From JACVRN01 sp036389255 (GTDB taxonomy: Bacteria > Acidobacteriota > Blastocatellia > Pyrinomonadales > Pyrinomonadaceae): DNA of 64,000 bases. The stretch is from contig DASVQI010000019.1 in assembly GCA_036389255.1 (NCBI GenBank), positions 62,001 through 126,000 on the forward strand, written 5' to 3'. The translations under genes were made by a program, and so were the position numbers. Under the pieces are notes generated by a model. The model was not told the DNA's origin and made no database searches. It saw only the letters and a program-made list of their open reading frames with translations. Positions 25,079 to 33,642 of the stretch are shown here, one piece after another; positions within the stretch are counted from its first letter, which is position 1; the number at the start of each line of letters is the position of its first letter.

Positions 25079-25407
25079 CGGCCAGCCTCATCATTAATCC
25101 GCGCACCTTTAGCTATATCTTCACCCGCGACAAGTACCAATTCACTTCTGGCTCCTTCGAGCCGGGCTTTAAGATAAGGTCTGTACTCATCACTATTGTA
25201 GAAGCTCAGTGCCGTCTCTCTGGAAGGCCATTCAATAATGAGAAATATCTGCGACGGATTGCGCTCGCCTTCAAGTCTTTCAATATTGGGCGTGCGGGCT
25301 AAATACTTACCGCCATAGCGCTCAACAAGCTTCGTTACATTCTGAACGTATTCTGTGACCCAGCTCTGGTCAATTATGTCTAGCTCGGCAACACAATAAT
25401 ATTTCAT
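25072..25407 (-). CDS. DUF1330 family protein
   Basis: 111 residues, full length. YYCVAELDIIDQSWVTEYVQNVTKLVERYGGKYLAR and LIIEWPSRETALSFYNSDEYRPYLKARLEGARSELVLVAG match DUF1330, a dimeric ferredoxin-like fold related to EthD and ABM domains. Function not known; some relatives are minor monooxygenase-like enzymes. Its last codons overlap the R'' core of half attC 17. Confidence 0.85.
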   Translation of the reverse strand: MKYYCVAELDIIDQSWVTEYVQNVTKLVERYGGKYLARTPNIERLEGERNPSQIFLIIEWPSRETALSFYNSDEYRPYLKARLEGARSELVLVAGEDIAKGARINDEAGRA

Positions 25408-25412
25408 GCTTC

Positions 25413-25508
25413 CTCCCTAACTGGGCGCGTCGGACAGCATCTTACTAAATCAGAGGATTAAATCATGAAAGAACTGCTATCTCGCGCTTTGATTGATGAG
25501 TTGTCAGG
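25413..25508 (-). repeat. attC site 18
   Basis: Minus strand GCCTGACAACTCATCAATCA ... CGCGCCCAGTTAG; the R' arm is shortened. 96 bp. Confidence 0.65.
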
Positions 25509-25542
25509 CGATGCAACCGGCGCATCTCATTTGTATATGGAA

Positions 25543-26103
25543 CTAAATTTTCTTGACAACACTGCCGACTCGAATCAGACCCGGCTGGAACACCCGCGCA
25601 TTGATTCCCCGAAGATGAAGCTGTTTTCCCACGGCAGAATTGACAAACTTCATAGCGTCCAGCCCAAACCGTGCCACGAACTTATGGCACCCGGTGTGAG
25701 GCTGCGCCGTCACTTCAATTATGGCCGACCCAATCGCCAGCCGCGTGCCGACAGGCAAGTTTTCTTCACTTAAATCCATATCTATAAAGAGCTGATCTCC
25801 GGCAAGCGGCCAATGCCTCTTATGCTGTGCCAAAAGCGCAATCACCCTCGCGTTCATAATATTAAGCTGCATGTCAGAGTGCGCCGTCCCGTCCTGTGTT
25901 CGAGAACTGCCGCGTTGTCTCCAATTGTCGCCCACCAACCCTTCCAGCAGATGAAGCTCTGCCTCCTCAAGGGTTTCGCGCGCGTCTACCTGCGGACGGC
26001 GCACTATCAACTCTAAGGTGCCTTCATCTTTAGGCGATAGGCGGATTACGTCCAGCCCCGCTTCAAGCTCTGGCATTGTCAGATGTTTCAGCCCGTCTTC
26101 CAT
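25543..26103 (-). CDS. MOSC domain protein
   Basis: 186 residues, a single MOSC domain. NARVIALLAQHKRHWPLAGDQLFIDMDLSEENLPVGTRLAIGSAIIEVTAQPHTGCHKFVARFG contains the GDQL loop and the conserved cysteine in PHTGCHKF (about residue 137). MOSC proteins bind or transfer sulfur to molybdenum cofactor or metal clusters, as in YiiM/YuaD-type proteins. Single-gene cassette between attC 18 and 19. Confidence 0.85.
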   Translation of the reverse strand: MEDGLKHLTMPELEAGLDVIRLSPKDEGTLELIVRRPQVDARETLEEAELHLLEGLVGDNWRQRGSSRTQDGTAHSDMQLNIMNARVIALLAQHKRHWPLAGDQLFIDMDLSEENLPVGTRLAIGSAIIEVTAQPHTGCHKFVARFGLDAMKFVNSAVGKQLHLRGINARVFQPGLIRVGSVVKKI

Positions 26104-26134
26104 TCTTTGCTCTTAACTTTACCATTATCTTTCG

Positions 26135-26248
26135 ACTAGACGCCCGATGCCTCAATCAACCGGGCGCGGCAAAAAGCATTCTAGCAGATTAGAGAAAGCG
26201 GTTATGAGAACCATTCAGTCAACGCCCCGGTTAAGTGAGTTGTTAGAT
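26135..26248 (-). repeat. attC site 19
   Basis: Minus strand ATCTAACAACTCACTTAACC ... CGCCCGGTTGATTGAGGCAT, ending GTCTAGT; 114 bp. Confidence 0.85.
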
Positions 26249-26264
26249 GAGCAATGTCGTACAG

Positions 26265-26789
26265 TTATCTACTCAGGATTGGCAGATAGCCTCTCCAAAC
26301 TCCTACTGCTTCGCTATACTGCCTTGCCATCACTCTGACAATCTGCCCGACGTGGCCGAGGTCATGTACCACCCACGTCGAAAGCAACTGGCTGAGCGTC
26401 ACAGTCCCCAGTTCAGGATGCGTTCCTCGCTTATCCAGCATCTCTGACGTTAAGCTCATAGCATCCAGCTCCTGCAAACTCTCTTCCCGTAGCCGCTTGA
26501 ACATAGTTAGTAAATCATCCATAGATTTACCTCTGGATTTCTCGAACATGGCGAAGCGGTCGAACGGCTCGAAAGGTCGCTCCTCGCCATAACCCAGAAT
26601 AATTCTGGCGCGGGGAATCCAATCGGTTTCCTCTCCGTGTATAAGATGGCCCATAACATCAAAAGGGCTCCAGCTATCACCGCCTTCGTTTGAAAGAATC
26701 CATTCATCAGGGAGATTTTGTAGCAGCGAGGTCAACGTCGAAGGAGTCCGACTGAGAATCTCTTTAGCATGATTGAGTTGGAATTCCAT
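26265..26789 (-). CDS. DinB-family protein
   Basis: 174 residues, four-helix-bundle DinB/YfiT type. The three metal-binding histidines are visible: DVMGHLIHGEE (about residue 47-50), and VVHDLGHVGQIVRVMA (about residues 143-147). Family members are metal-dependent transferases, often using bacillithiol or mycothiol, or of unknown role. Single-gene cassette. Confidence 0.87.
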   Translation of the reverse strand: MEFQLNHAKEILSRTPSTLTSLLQNLPDEWILSNEGGDSWSPFDVMGHLIHGEETDWIPRARIILGYGEERPFEPFDRFAMFEKSRGKSMDDLLTMFKRLREESLQELDAMSLTSEMLDKRGTHPELGTVTLSQLLSTWVVHDLGHVGQIVRVMARQYSEAVGVWRGYLPILSR

Positions 26790-26893
26790 AATTGATTAAC
26801 CTCACGGATTTTATCTCTCATAATATACCGACTTGTCCGATTAGCGATTGTTTGTTTTCTGCCCTCTTATCTAACACCTCAGAAATATGAAGT

Positions 26894-27002
26894 GACTAAC
26901 GCTCGAATTGACCTTCATCGAGCGAGCAGCATCCGGGCCGATGACCACATCTCGCGCTGAAAGAGATGCTATTGAGGCGTCGGGTTGAATGAGTTGTTAG
27001 GT
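26894..27002 (-). repeat. attC site 20
   Basis: Minus strand ACCTAACAACTCATTCAACC ... CAATTCGAGCGTTAGTC; 109 bp. It carries the last codons and stop of the acyltransferase gene. Confidence 0.9.
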
Positions 27003-28195
27003 TGCGCCAAAGGTTCACTATGTTTACTCACGCCGCCCCCCGGACTGTCTGTTTTTACAGAGCGGAATCTTACCGGCTTATTAAGGAAGCGTCGCTCTAC
27101 TAAATTAAAAAACAGCTTGGCCACATAAAATCCGACGACTATTTTTAACGCCATGACAATTAGAGCTATCCATACATTCGGCGGGCGGGCAATAACGCTC
27201 GACGTTTCTCGAATTAGCATGTGGACGGGATAATGAATCAGATATATTGAGTATGAGAATAATCCGACGTTGGCCAGCCAAACCGTTATTTTATGGCTGG
27301 CCCAATGATGAATCTTTTCGGAATCAACACAGAAGTTAAGAAGTGTAAAAAAGGTCATCCCCCAAAAGATTACTGAAAGAACCGGAATGTAGATTCGGCT
27401 TATCTCACCAGCAATGAACCAGACTGGAACCATCCAAGCCGCGCGACACCAGCGCGGGAGCTTGATAACACCATAGTAAGACTCAACGGCAACCATTCCC
27501 AAGACCCACTGTATCCATAGGACTAAGGCGGAAGTATAGATTGTGTTCCAGTATGGTGAGCCATCCGGCACGAAGAGCCGCATAACGACCGGGAATGTTA
27601 AGCCTAATACCAGCACGCCGACCGTCGTACTGATTAAACCCCAAGTGCGTCGCCATGCTAATAGACCGAAGTACATGACATAAAAATATTCCTCACGAGC
27701 TAAAGTCCACATCGGCGGATTGTTGCCCCCGAAATCCAACCAAGGGTGGAAGCCATGAAGCATGAAGACGTGAGCGACAAAATCTATACCAATCCATTGA
27801 AGGCGAGGCTCCGGGTAATAATTTGCACGGCCAAACAGGTAGGCGACGACGACCATCAACATACAAAAGCATAGAACGATAAAGTAAGGAGGGTATAAAC
27901 GATAGATTCGCCGCTTCCAAAACGCCACATAATCCAATTTGACTTGGCCTGTTCTACCGTAGCGGTCTGCCCAACGCAGATGGATGCAAAAACCAGAAAT
28001 GACAAAGAACAACGGGACACCTAGCGTCCCCCTGCTCAAAACCGCCCCTAAGTATCCGAACCACGGCGCTTGAGATGCCAGATAAGTTAATTCGTGTGGA
28101 AAGGAATGAGATAGCAATACACCTAAGGCAGCGCAACCGCGCAAAACATCTATTGAAACAAGTCTGTTATCCACCGGCGAATGCGTAGCAGCCAT
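26969..28195 (-). CDS. acyltransferase 3 family membrane protein (OafA-like)
   Basis: 408 residues, about ten membrane segments. RLVSIDVLRGCAALGVLLSHSF carries the family R-x10-H region; GTLGVPLFFVISGFCIHLRW and FWKRRIYRLYPPYFI follow, and the C-terminal part has LVERRFLNKPVRF. Transfers acyl groups to extracytoplasmic sugars or lipids. The last 11 residues, QPNNSFNPTPQ, are encoded by attC 20 itself, so the recombination site supplies the tail. Largest cassette gene in the array. Confidence 0.88.
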   Translation of the reverse strand: MAATHSPVDNRLVSIDVLRGCAALGVLLSHSFPHELTYLASQAPWFGYLGAVLSRGTLGVPLFFVISGFCIHLRWADRYGRTGQVKLDYVAFWKRRIYRLYPPYFIVLCFCMLMVVVAYLFGRANYYPEPRLQWIGIDFVAHVFMLHGFHPWLDFGGNNPPMWTLAREEYFYVMYFGLLAWRRTWGLISTTVGVLVLGLTFPVVMRLFVPDGSPYWNTIYTSALVLWIQWVLGMVAVESYYGVIKLPRWCRAAWMVPVWFIAGEISRIYIPVLSVIFWGMTFFTLLNFCVDSEKIHHWASHKITVWLANVGLFSYSIYLIHYPVHMLIRETSSVIARPPNVWIALIVMALKIVVGFYVAKLFFNLVERRFLNKPVRFRSVKTDSPGGGVSKHSEPLAQPNNSFNPTPQ

Positions 28196-28229
28196 GTGGG
28201 TTCTATAACAGGATTGAAAATAAGAAGCA

Positions 28230-28315
28230 ACCTGACGCCCGGCGTCACCCGCGCCGAGCGCAACGTTTATGAGAGATAGGCTATAGGGGCGTCGGCTTGC
28301 ATGCCGTTGTTAAGT
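28230..28315 (-). repeat. attC site 21
   Basis: Minus strand ACTTAACAACGGCATGCAAG ... GACGCCGGGCGTCAGG; 86 bp. Rightmost minus-strand site. The 213 bases to the next gene hold no evident feature. Confidence 0.7.
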
Positions 28316-28528
28316 GCCGCGTTCCCGTTTATGTTGATGAGCGTGTAAGGTTCTACCGGCATGTCAAAAGTTACTGCGTTTTACCGCCTGCGGAGTTGTG
28401 GCGGCTTATTTCTTGTCTTTACCAAATAGTAAGTAGATAATCGGCGCACCTCATCGCTCTTACCAATTCACTTGCGGGAGCGTCCCTGATGTCCGGGCCC
28501 TCTGGAAAGATAGAGCATCAGCAGACCA

Positions 28529-29368
28529 ATGACTATTAAACCTTTGATGGAACGAGTAGAGGAGCGTGTTCGTGAGTGGGCTATCGTTGCCGAGGATACG
28601 GTTGAGACAGAAAGCTCCTTTATAGTGTTCGGCAGGCAGGGTAATCTGCCGGTCGTGCTGAAGGTGCTACGCCAACCGGGTGACGAGTGGCTTTCAGGGA
28701 AGGTGCTGGAGTCATTTGACGCGAAGGGAACGGTGCGGGTATACGAGCACGTCGCGGGCGCTCTGTTGCTGGAAAGGCTTGAGCCGGGGACTCCGCTTTC
28801 CACCCTCTCCTTAAACGGTCTGGACGCGGAGGCGACTGAGATTCTGGCCGAAGTGATACGACAGATGTCTTCGCACAAATCTTCTATGGAGTTTGTTACC
28901 GTAGAGGATTGGGGAAAGGGCTTCGAAGGCTATCTGGCAAGCGGAGACAATCAGATTCCGGCAGACCTTGTGCAACAGGGCCAGCAAATATATATGGCTC
29001 TCTGCGCGTCACAGAAGGGTGCGCGTCTACTGCACGGCGACCTTCACCATTACAATATTCTCTTCGACTCGGCGCGCGGCTGGGTGACTATAGACCCGAA
29101 GGGAGTAATAGGCGAGGTTGAGTACGAAATCGGCGCGGCTCTGCGGAATCCTTATGAGAGGCCGGAATTGTTTGTCTCTCCGAAGACAGTTGAGAGAAGA
29201 ATCAGGTGCCTTGAGGACAAGCTGAAGCTGGACGCGCACAGGGCGCTGTTATGGGGGTTTTCTCAAGCCGTGCTGTCGGCAATCTGGGGGGTGGAAGACG
29301 GATTTAAGGTTGATGAAAGTAATCCTGCGCTGATGCTGGCAAATGCCGTTCGACAACTCATAGAATAG
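28529..29368 (+). CDS. aminoglycoside phosphotransferase, APH(6)/hydroxyurea kinase type
   Basis: 279 residues, near the 267-278 of streptomycin 6-kinases. VVLKVLRQPGDEW has the ATP-binding lysine; ARLLHGDLHHYNILFDSARGWVTIDPKGVIGEVEYEIGAALRNP (about residues 168-212) holds the catalytic aspartate, the asparagine and the DPKG metal motif of the APH_6_hur family. Such enzymes phosphorylate streptomycin or related alcohols. Activity here is inferred from family only. The first gene of a plus-strand run at the right edge of the cassette array. Confidence 0.85.
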   Translation: MTIKPLMERVEERVREWAIVAEDTVETESSFIVFGRQGNLPVVLKVLRQPGDEWLSGKVLESFDAKGTVRVYEHVAGALLLERLEPGTPLSTLSLNGLDAEATEILAEVIRQMSSHKSSMEFVTVEDWGKGFEGYLASGDNQIPADLVQQGQQIYMALCASQKGARLLHGDLHHYNILFDSARGWVTIDPKGVIGEVEYEIGAALRNPYERPELFVSPKTVERRIRCLEDKLKLDAHRALLWGFSQAVLSAIWGVEDGFKVDESNPALMLANAVRQLIE

Positions 29369-29420
29369 TCCCAACGAGCCGGGACTACGATTGCCGGAAT
29401 ATAGGATTAAGGCGGAAGCC

Positions 29421-29813
29421 GTGACTATTCGATTCAGCCGTTGGCTGGCAATTCTGGGTGGCATACTGGCTCCGCTAGCGGAGACGATTCGCCGTTGGAG
29501 CACTTGGCAGGAGGCTCCCGCCAATCTATTTGACGACTACATTATGGGAGCTTTCCTGCTCTACGCGGCATGGCTCGTGGGGAAAGATTCTCGCAAGGGG
29601 CAGCGCTTTCTCATAGCCGCATGGGGCTTTGCCTGCGGGCTTGGCTACTACAGCTTCTTCGGACAGTTGCAGAGTCTTCGTCAGGGACAGCCTGACCCGT
29701 CGCGTATTCCTTCGGAATGGGTGCTGCTGATTAAAGGCATCATCTGGACTCTGGCTATCGTAGCGCTGGCTGTGAGCTTGAGACGCTTGCCCGAGAAAGA
29801 AGTGAGCGGCTGA
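29421..29813 (+). CDS. small membrane protein, unknown
   Basis: 130 residues from GTG 29421, chosen because AAGGCGG lies six bases upstream; a TTG at 29391 opens a longer frame. Four hydrophobic segments (WLAILGGILAPLAETI, YIMGAFLLYAAWLVG, FLIAAWGFACGLGYYSFFG, WVLLIKGIIWTLAIVALAVSL). No family recognised. It lies between the two phosphotransferase genes, 52 bases after the first and seven before the second, so probably one transcript. Confidence 0.65.
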   Translation: MTIRFSRWLAILGGILAPLAETIRRWSTWQEAPANLFDDYIMGAFLLYAAWLVGKDSRKGQRFLIAAWGFACGLGYYSFFGQLQSLRQGQPDPSRIPSEWVLLIKGIIWTLAIVALAVSLRRLPEKEVSG

Positions 29814-29820
29814 CCCGTCT

Positions 29821-30777
29821 ATGATGCGCCTGAACCTTCCCCTTAAGGACGCCGGCGATTACACGCGCCATTTCAGCAGCCGCGTGTGGGAACAGGCAGC
29901 CTCGGTCATCTGTGATAGATACAATCTCACTTACACGCTCCTGCGGCGCTCCGGGCAGGGCGAGAACATAGTCTTCTTTGTTGATGAGCGGTTCGTCATC
30001 AAAATCTTCGCTCCGTTTCGTGAGGGCTACCGGCGCGAGAAAGCATCGCTCGAAGCCGCTAGCGGAAAACTACATGTCGAAACGCCTCTGATTTTATACG
30101 CGGGAGAACTCGAAGGCTGGTCTTATCTGGTGATGACACAGCTTGTGGGTATCCCGGCCAGAGAAGCGTGGCCGGGAATCAACCTGCGCGGGCGCATGGA
30201 GATTGCCACTCATCTTGGCTTGGCGCTTAGGAGCCTGCACAATCACGCGGCCGCTCTCTCGCAATCACCTTTGAATCCGAACTGGCGGGAGTTTATTGAG
30301 CGACAGGCCGGGATGTGTGTAGAGCGGCAGCGAGCCTGCGGCGCTAATCCCGAATGGCTGGAGAGCCTGCCCGATTATCTTGACGCGCGGCTTGAGATGC
30401 TACCTGCGGAGTACGAGCCGGTGCTGCTTCATGGCGACGCTCATCTGGGCAATCTGCTGCTCGCGCAGAACGACGGGCGCTGGAGGATTACGGGCCTGTT
30501 CGATTTTGCAGACTCGCTTTGCGGCTTTCACGAATATGATTTTGTAGCGCCGGGCGTCCTGATGGTACAGGGAAGCCGCGAGCTACAGAGGGCCATGCTG
30601 CTCGCTTACGGCTATGACGAATCGCAGCTCGACGTGAGCCTGCGAGCCCGTCTGATGCTGCTGACGGTGCTGTATGAATGCAGCGACCTGCGTAAGTACG
30701 CTCTGCGGCTTATGCCGGAAGCCGTCAACTTCACACTGAAAGAGCTGGAAGCCGCTATCTGGAGGTTCGCAGAATAA
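29821..30777 (+). CDS. aminoglycoside phosphotransferase-family kinase
   Basis: 318 residues of the APH/choline kinase fold. VFFVDERFVIKIF carries the ATP lysine. YEPVLLHGDAHLGNLLLAQNDGRWRITGLFDFADSLCGFHEYDFV (about residues 198-242) has the catalytic HGDxHxxN and the metal-binding FDFAD. The FDFADS..G..EYDF layout is that of hygromycin-kinase-like and related proteins; substrate unknown. Ends a three-gene run. Confidence 0.82.
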   Translation: MMRLNLPLKDAGDYTRHFSSRVWEQAASVICDRYNLTYTLLRRSGQGENIVFFVDERFVIKIFAPFREGYRREKASLEAASGKLHVETPLILYAGELEGWSYLVMTQLVGIPAREAWPGINLRGRMEIATHLGLALRSLHNHAAALSQSPLNPNWREFIERQAGMCVERQRACGANPEWLESLPDYLDARLEMLPAEYEPVLLHGDAHLGNLLLAQNDGRWRITGLFDFADSLCGFHEYDFVAPGVLMVQGSRELQRAMLLAYGYDESQLDVSLRARLMLLTVLYECSDLRKYALRLMPEAVNFTLKELEAAIWRFAE

Positions 30778-30844
30778 TTTGAGATTTCCTTCTCCAATCT
30801 ACCGCGAGTAGTTATAGAATGAGCGAATGCCGAAGGGGTTATTT

Positions 30845-32008
30845 ATGGAGAAGCGAATTGCAGCCTGTGGCCTGTTGGTATTGTTGATTCTGGCTTCGGG
30901 TTGCAGCGTACTGCCCCGGCCAAACACACAGGCGCGTAACCCTCTTTTTGCGCCAGCGCAGGGCCTTCCGCTCGGCATAGGAGGCCGTCCACAGGACTTA
31001 GCCGTAGCCGATTTGAACAAGGATGGAAAGCTGGACATAGTAACCTGTCTTGCCGAGGATAAAGTTTCGGTTTTGCTGGGTAATGGGAAGGGCGGCTTTA
31101 CGCCCGCGCCCGACTCGCCAATCAAGAGGGCCGCTCATCTTGTTGCTATAGGCGATGTAAACAGTGACGGCAACGCTGACATGGCACTGACTCATCACGA
31201 CAGCTTCGGCGTAGAGATTCTACTGGGCGCTGGCGACGGCAGATTCTCTGCGGCTCCCGGCTCGCCCTTCGCAGCGTATCAAGGGACAAAGCCGCACAAT
31301 CACGGGCTAGCTCTTAATGACCTGAACTCTGACGGAAAGCTCGACATCACTACCTCTAATCAAGATGACAACAGCGTCTCGGTCTTGCTGGGCGACGGAC
31401 GTGGCAGTTTCAAGCCAGCCGACGGGTCGCCGTTTGCGGTTGGTCGCGCTCCGTATCCTCACGCCGTTGGCGACGTGAACAAGGACGGCAAGCCGGACAT
31501 AGTCGCGCCGAATGTAGGCAGCAACAACGTGACGGTTCTGCTGGGTGATGGCGGTGGCGGCTTCAGGGCTGCGGGAGGCTCGCCCTATACAGTCTCGCCG
31601 CGACCTTACTACGTCGCTATGGGAGACATAAGCGGCGACGGCAACCTTGACCTGATTATGACGCACGACGACATCAACCTTATAACTACCTTGTTAGGCG
31701 ACGGTCGCGGAGGGTTTGCACCAGCGCCAGCCTCTACTTTTGACTTGGGCAGTCGCGGCTACGAGATTATCGCTGCCAACGTGACAGGGGACGCGCGCCC
31801 GGAGGTGGTTATAGGAACCGAGGCCAGCGATTCCGTAGCTGTATTGCTGGGTAATGAGCGCGGAGGTTACACGCCCGCAGCAGGCTCTCCTTACAAGGCA
31901 GGTAGGAGCCAGAGGATTGCCGTCGGTGATGTGAACAACGACGGCAAGGCCGACATCATCACCGCCAATCACGAATCCGGCGACATCACAGTCCTTTTAG
32001 GCAGGTAG
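30845..32008 (+). CDS. FG-GAP/VCBS repeat lipoprotein
   Basis: 387 residues from ATG 30845 (AAGGGG seven bases upstream). Lipoprotein signal KRIAACGLLVLLILASGCS with cysteine at about residue 20. At least seven repeats of the form D(L/V)N.DGK.D(I/L)(V/I)....D.(V/S)VLLG.G.GGF fill the rest, giving a beta-propeller with calcium-binding loops DxNxDGxxD. Anchored to the outer or inner membrane surface; partner unknown. A plus-strand attC remnant lies directly after its stop. Confidence 0.88.
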   Translation: MEKRIAACGLLVLLILASGCSVLPRPNTQARNPLFAPAQGLPLGIGGRPQDLAVADLNKDGKLDIVTCLAEDKVSVLLGNGKGGFTPAPDSPIKRAAHLVAIGDVNSDGNADMALTHHDSFGVEILLGAGDGRFSAAPGSPFAAYQGTKPHNHGLALNDLNSDGKLDITTSNQDDNSVSVLLGDGRGSFKPADGSPFAVGRAPYPHAVGDVNKDGKPDIVAPNVGSNNVTVLLGDGGGGFRAAGGSPYTVSPRPYYVAMGDISGDGNLDLIMTHDDINLITTLLGDGRGGFAPAPASTFDLGSRGYEIIAANVTGDARPEVVIGTEASDSVAVLLGNERGGYTPAAGSPYKAGRSQRIAVGDVNNDGKADIITANHESGDITVLLGR

Positions 32009-32020
32009 CGCGAAGGCACG

Positions 32021-32073
32021 GCCTAACAACTCATTCGAGCATAGGAGCCTCAGTGTCACGGGCAGGTTAAATC
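32021..32073 (+). repeat. attC remnant 22 (plus strand)
   Basis: GCCTAACAACTCATTCGAGC is a perfect R'' half 13 bases after the FG-GAP stop. The other half is reduced to CAGGTTAAATC. It shows the array once reached this point. Confidence 0.55.
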
Positions 32074-32121
32074 ATTCTGGCCCTTCTTGCATCACTAACA
32101 GCCCGACCTTTATCATAGAGC

Positions 32122-33507
32122 ATGCTCGAGCTCCTGAACATTGTTATCGTTGTCCTGCTGGTTCTGGCCAACGGTTTTTTTGTTGCTTCGGAATTTGCGC
32201 TGGTAGGCGTGCGCCGCTCTCGCATAGCCACTCTCGCGGAGGCTGGCAACAGGCGCGCGAAGAGATTGTTAGGGCTGGTGGACAACCTGAACGCCTACAT
32301 CTCCGCCACTCAGCTAGGCATCACATTGGCTTCTCTGGCGCTCGGCTGGATTGGCGAGCCCGCGATTGCCCACCTGCTCGAAATCCCGCTCAAAGGCAGG
32401 GTGTCGGACACCGTGTTGCACACCATAGCTTTCACGGTCGCGTTCAGCATCATCACCTTTCTACACATAGTGCTTGGCGAGTTAGCGCCTAAGACGATTG
32501 CGCTTGAGCGCGCGGAGAAGACCGCGCTGGCCATAGCCCTGCCCATGCAAATCTTCTACAAAGCATTTTATTATCCGATACGGCTGCTGGATTGGGCTGG
32601 CACGCGCACCGTTCGACTGATTGGGCTGCAACATTCGGGCGAGCACGCGTCAATCTATACTGAAGAAGAGCTGCGCCAGTTAATAGACATCTCGCGCCAG
32701 AGCGGTCATCTTAAAGAAGATGAGCAAAAGCTAATCAGCAACGTCTTCGACTTCTCCGATGCCGAAGTCCGCGAAGCCATGATTCCGCGCACTACAGTAG
32801 ACGCCATCCCCATAACCGCGACTATAGAAGAGACTAAACAGGCTTTTCGCACTCTGGGCTATTCGCGCCTGCCCGTCTACCGCGACCGCATAGACGATAT
32901 CGTCGGCATCTTATTCAGGCGCGACTTGGAGCCTTATCTGGAGCAGCCGCAGGCGGACGGCTTCAATCTGGAAAAGCTGCTTCACCCGCCGCAGTTCATA
33001 CCGGCCACGGCCAAGCTCGGCGCTGCGCTCAGACACATGCAGTCAACGCGCACGCACCTGTCCATAGTCGTTGACGAGCACGGCGGCATGGAGGGCATTG
33101 TCACGCTCGAAGATTTGCTGGAGGAGATAGTCGGGGAAATCAACGACGAGTATGACGAGGAAGTGCGCTCGCAGATAATGAAGGAAAAGGACGGCACCTA
33201 CTTGTTGAGCGGGATGCTCACGGTGCGTGACGCTAACCGCCAGCTCAATCTGCGCCTGCCTGAAGTCGGCGGCTACACCACTCTCGCGGGCTTTCTTCTG
33301 GCGCAGGCCGGGCGGTTGTTGCAGGAAGGCGAAACGGTAGAGTACGACGGGATGCGCTTCAAGGTAGAGCGCATAGACAGACGCCGCATACGACGCGTGC
33401 GCCTTATCCCCGGCGCGGAAGATAAGCCGCTACCCGCCGTGGCCGTCTTAGCTTTAGCCGCCTCATCCTTGATGGGGAATTTACAGGCTGCTTCGATTCA
33501 TCTCTGA
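32122..33507 (+). CDS. CNNM/CBS-domain transporter-like protein (hemolysin C family)
   Basis: 461 residues. DUF21/CNNM membrane domain at residues 1-190 (VVLLVLANGFFVASEFALVGVRRSR opens it), then two CBS domains (about 205-325: IPRTTVDAIPIT, GILFRRDL, LSIVVDEHGGMEGIVTLEDLLEEIVGEI), then the CorC_HlyC domain (YLLSGMLTVRDANRQLNLRLPEVGGYTTLAGFLL). Members move or sense magnesium or cobalt. Monocistronic; first clearly backbone gene after the cassette zone. Confidence 0.9.
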   Translation: MLELLNIVIVVLLVLANGFFVASEFALVGVRRSRIATLAEAGNRRAKRLLGLVDNLNAYISATQLGITLASLALGWIGEPAIAHLLEIPLKGRVSDTVLHTIAFTVAFSIITFLHIVLGELAPKTIALERAEKTALAIALPMQIFYKAFYYPIRLLDWAGTRTVRLIGLQHSGEHASIYTEEELRQLIDISRQSGHLKEDEQKLISNVFDFSDAEVREAMIPRTTVDAIPITATIEETKQAFRTLGYSRLPVYRDRIDDIVGILFRRDLEPYLEQPQADGFNLEKLLHPPQFIPATAKLGAALRHMQSTRTHLSIVVDEHGGMEGIVTLEDLLEEIVGEINDEYDEEVRSQIMKEKDGTYLLSGMLTVRDANRQLNLRLPEVGGYTTLAGFLLAQAGRLLQEGETVEYDGMRFKVERIDRRRIRRVRLIPGAEDKPLPAVAVLALAASSLMGNLQAASIHL

Positions 33508-33642
33508 TATTTTTCGGTCTCGGCCCTGATACTCTTCCCTGAATTTTTCCGCGTTAACAGTTGAGCGCAACTTTATCTGCCGAAGGAATCGAGCGGTTCC
33601 GGCGTTGCGCGCTATCCTGCTGTTGACGAAGGAGAGAAAGAG

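Larger units (their letters stand above)
5446..28315 (-). mobile_element. integron gene-cassette array without integrase
   Basis: About 20 attC sites with R'' (YAAC) and R' (GTTR) ends, listed singly below, separate small genes, most on the minus strand. The sites share the cores AACTCATTCAACCGGAGCGC and CGCCCGGTTAATTCGGGCG, with variable middles, giving about 100 bp each. This is the architecture of a cluster of attC sites lacking an integrase (CALIN) or of the far end of a chromosomal integron. No tyrosine recombinase is visible in the window. Cargo is more AT-rich than the surrounding backbone. Orientation implies that any attI site lies to the right. Confidence 0.85.

Noticed and set aside
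5446..32073. integron integrase (intI) and attI
   Set aside because: No frame in the window has the tyrosine recombinase R..H..R..Y pattern; none is called.
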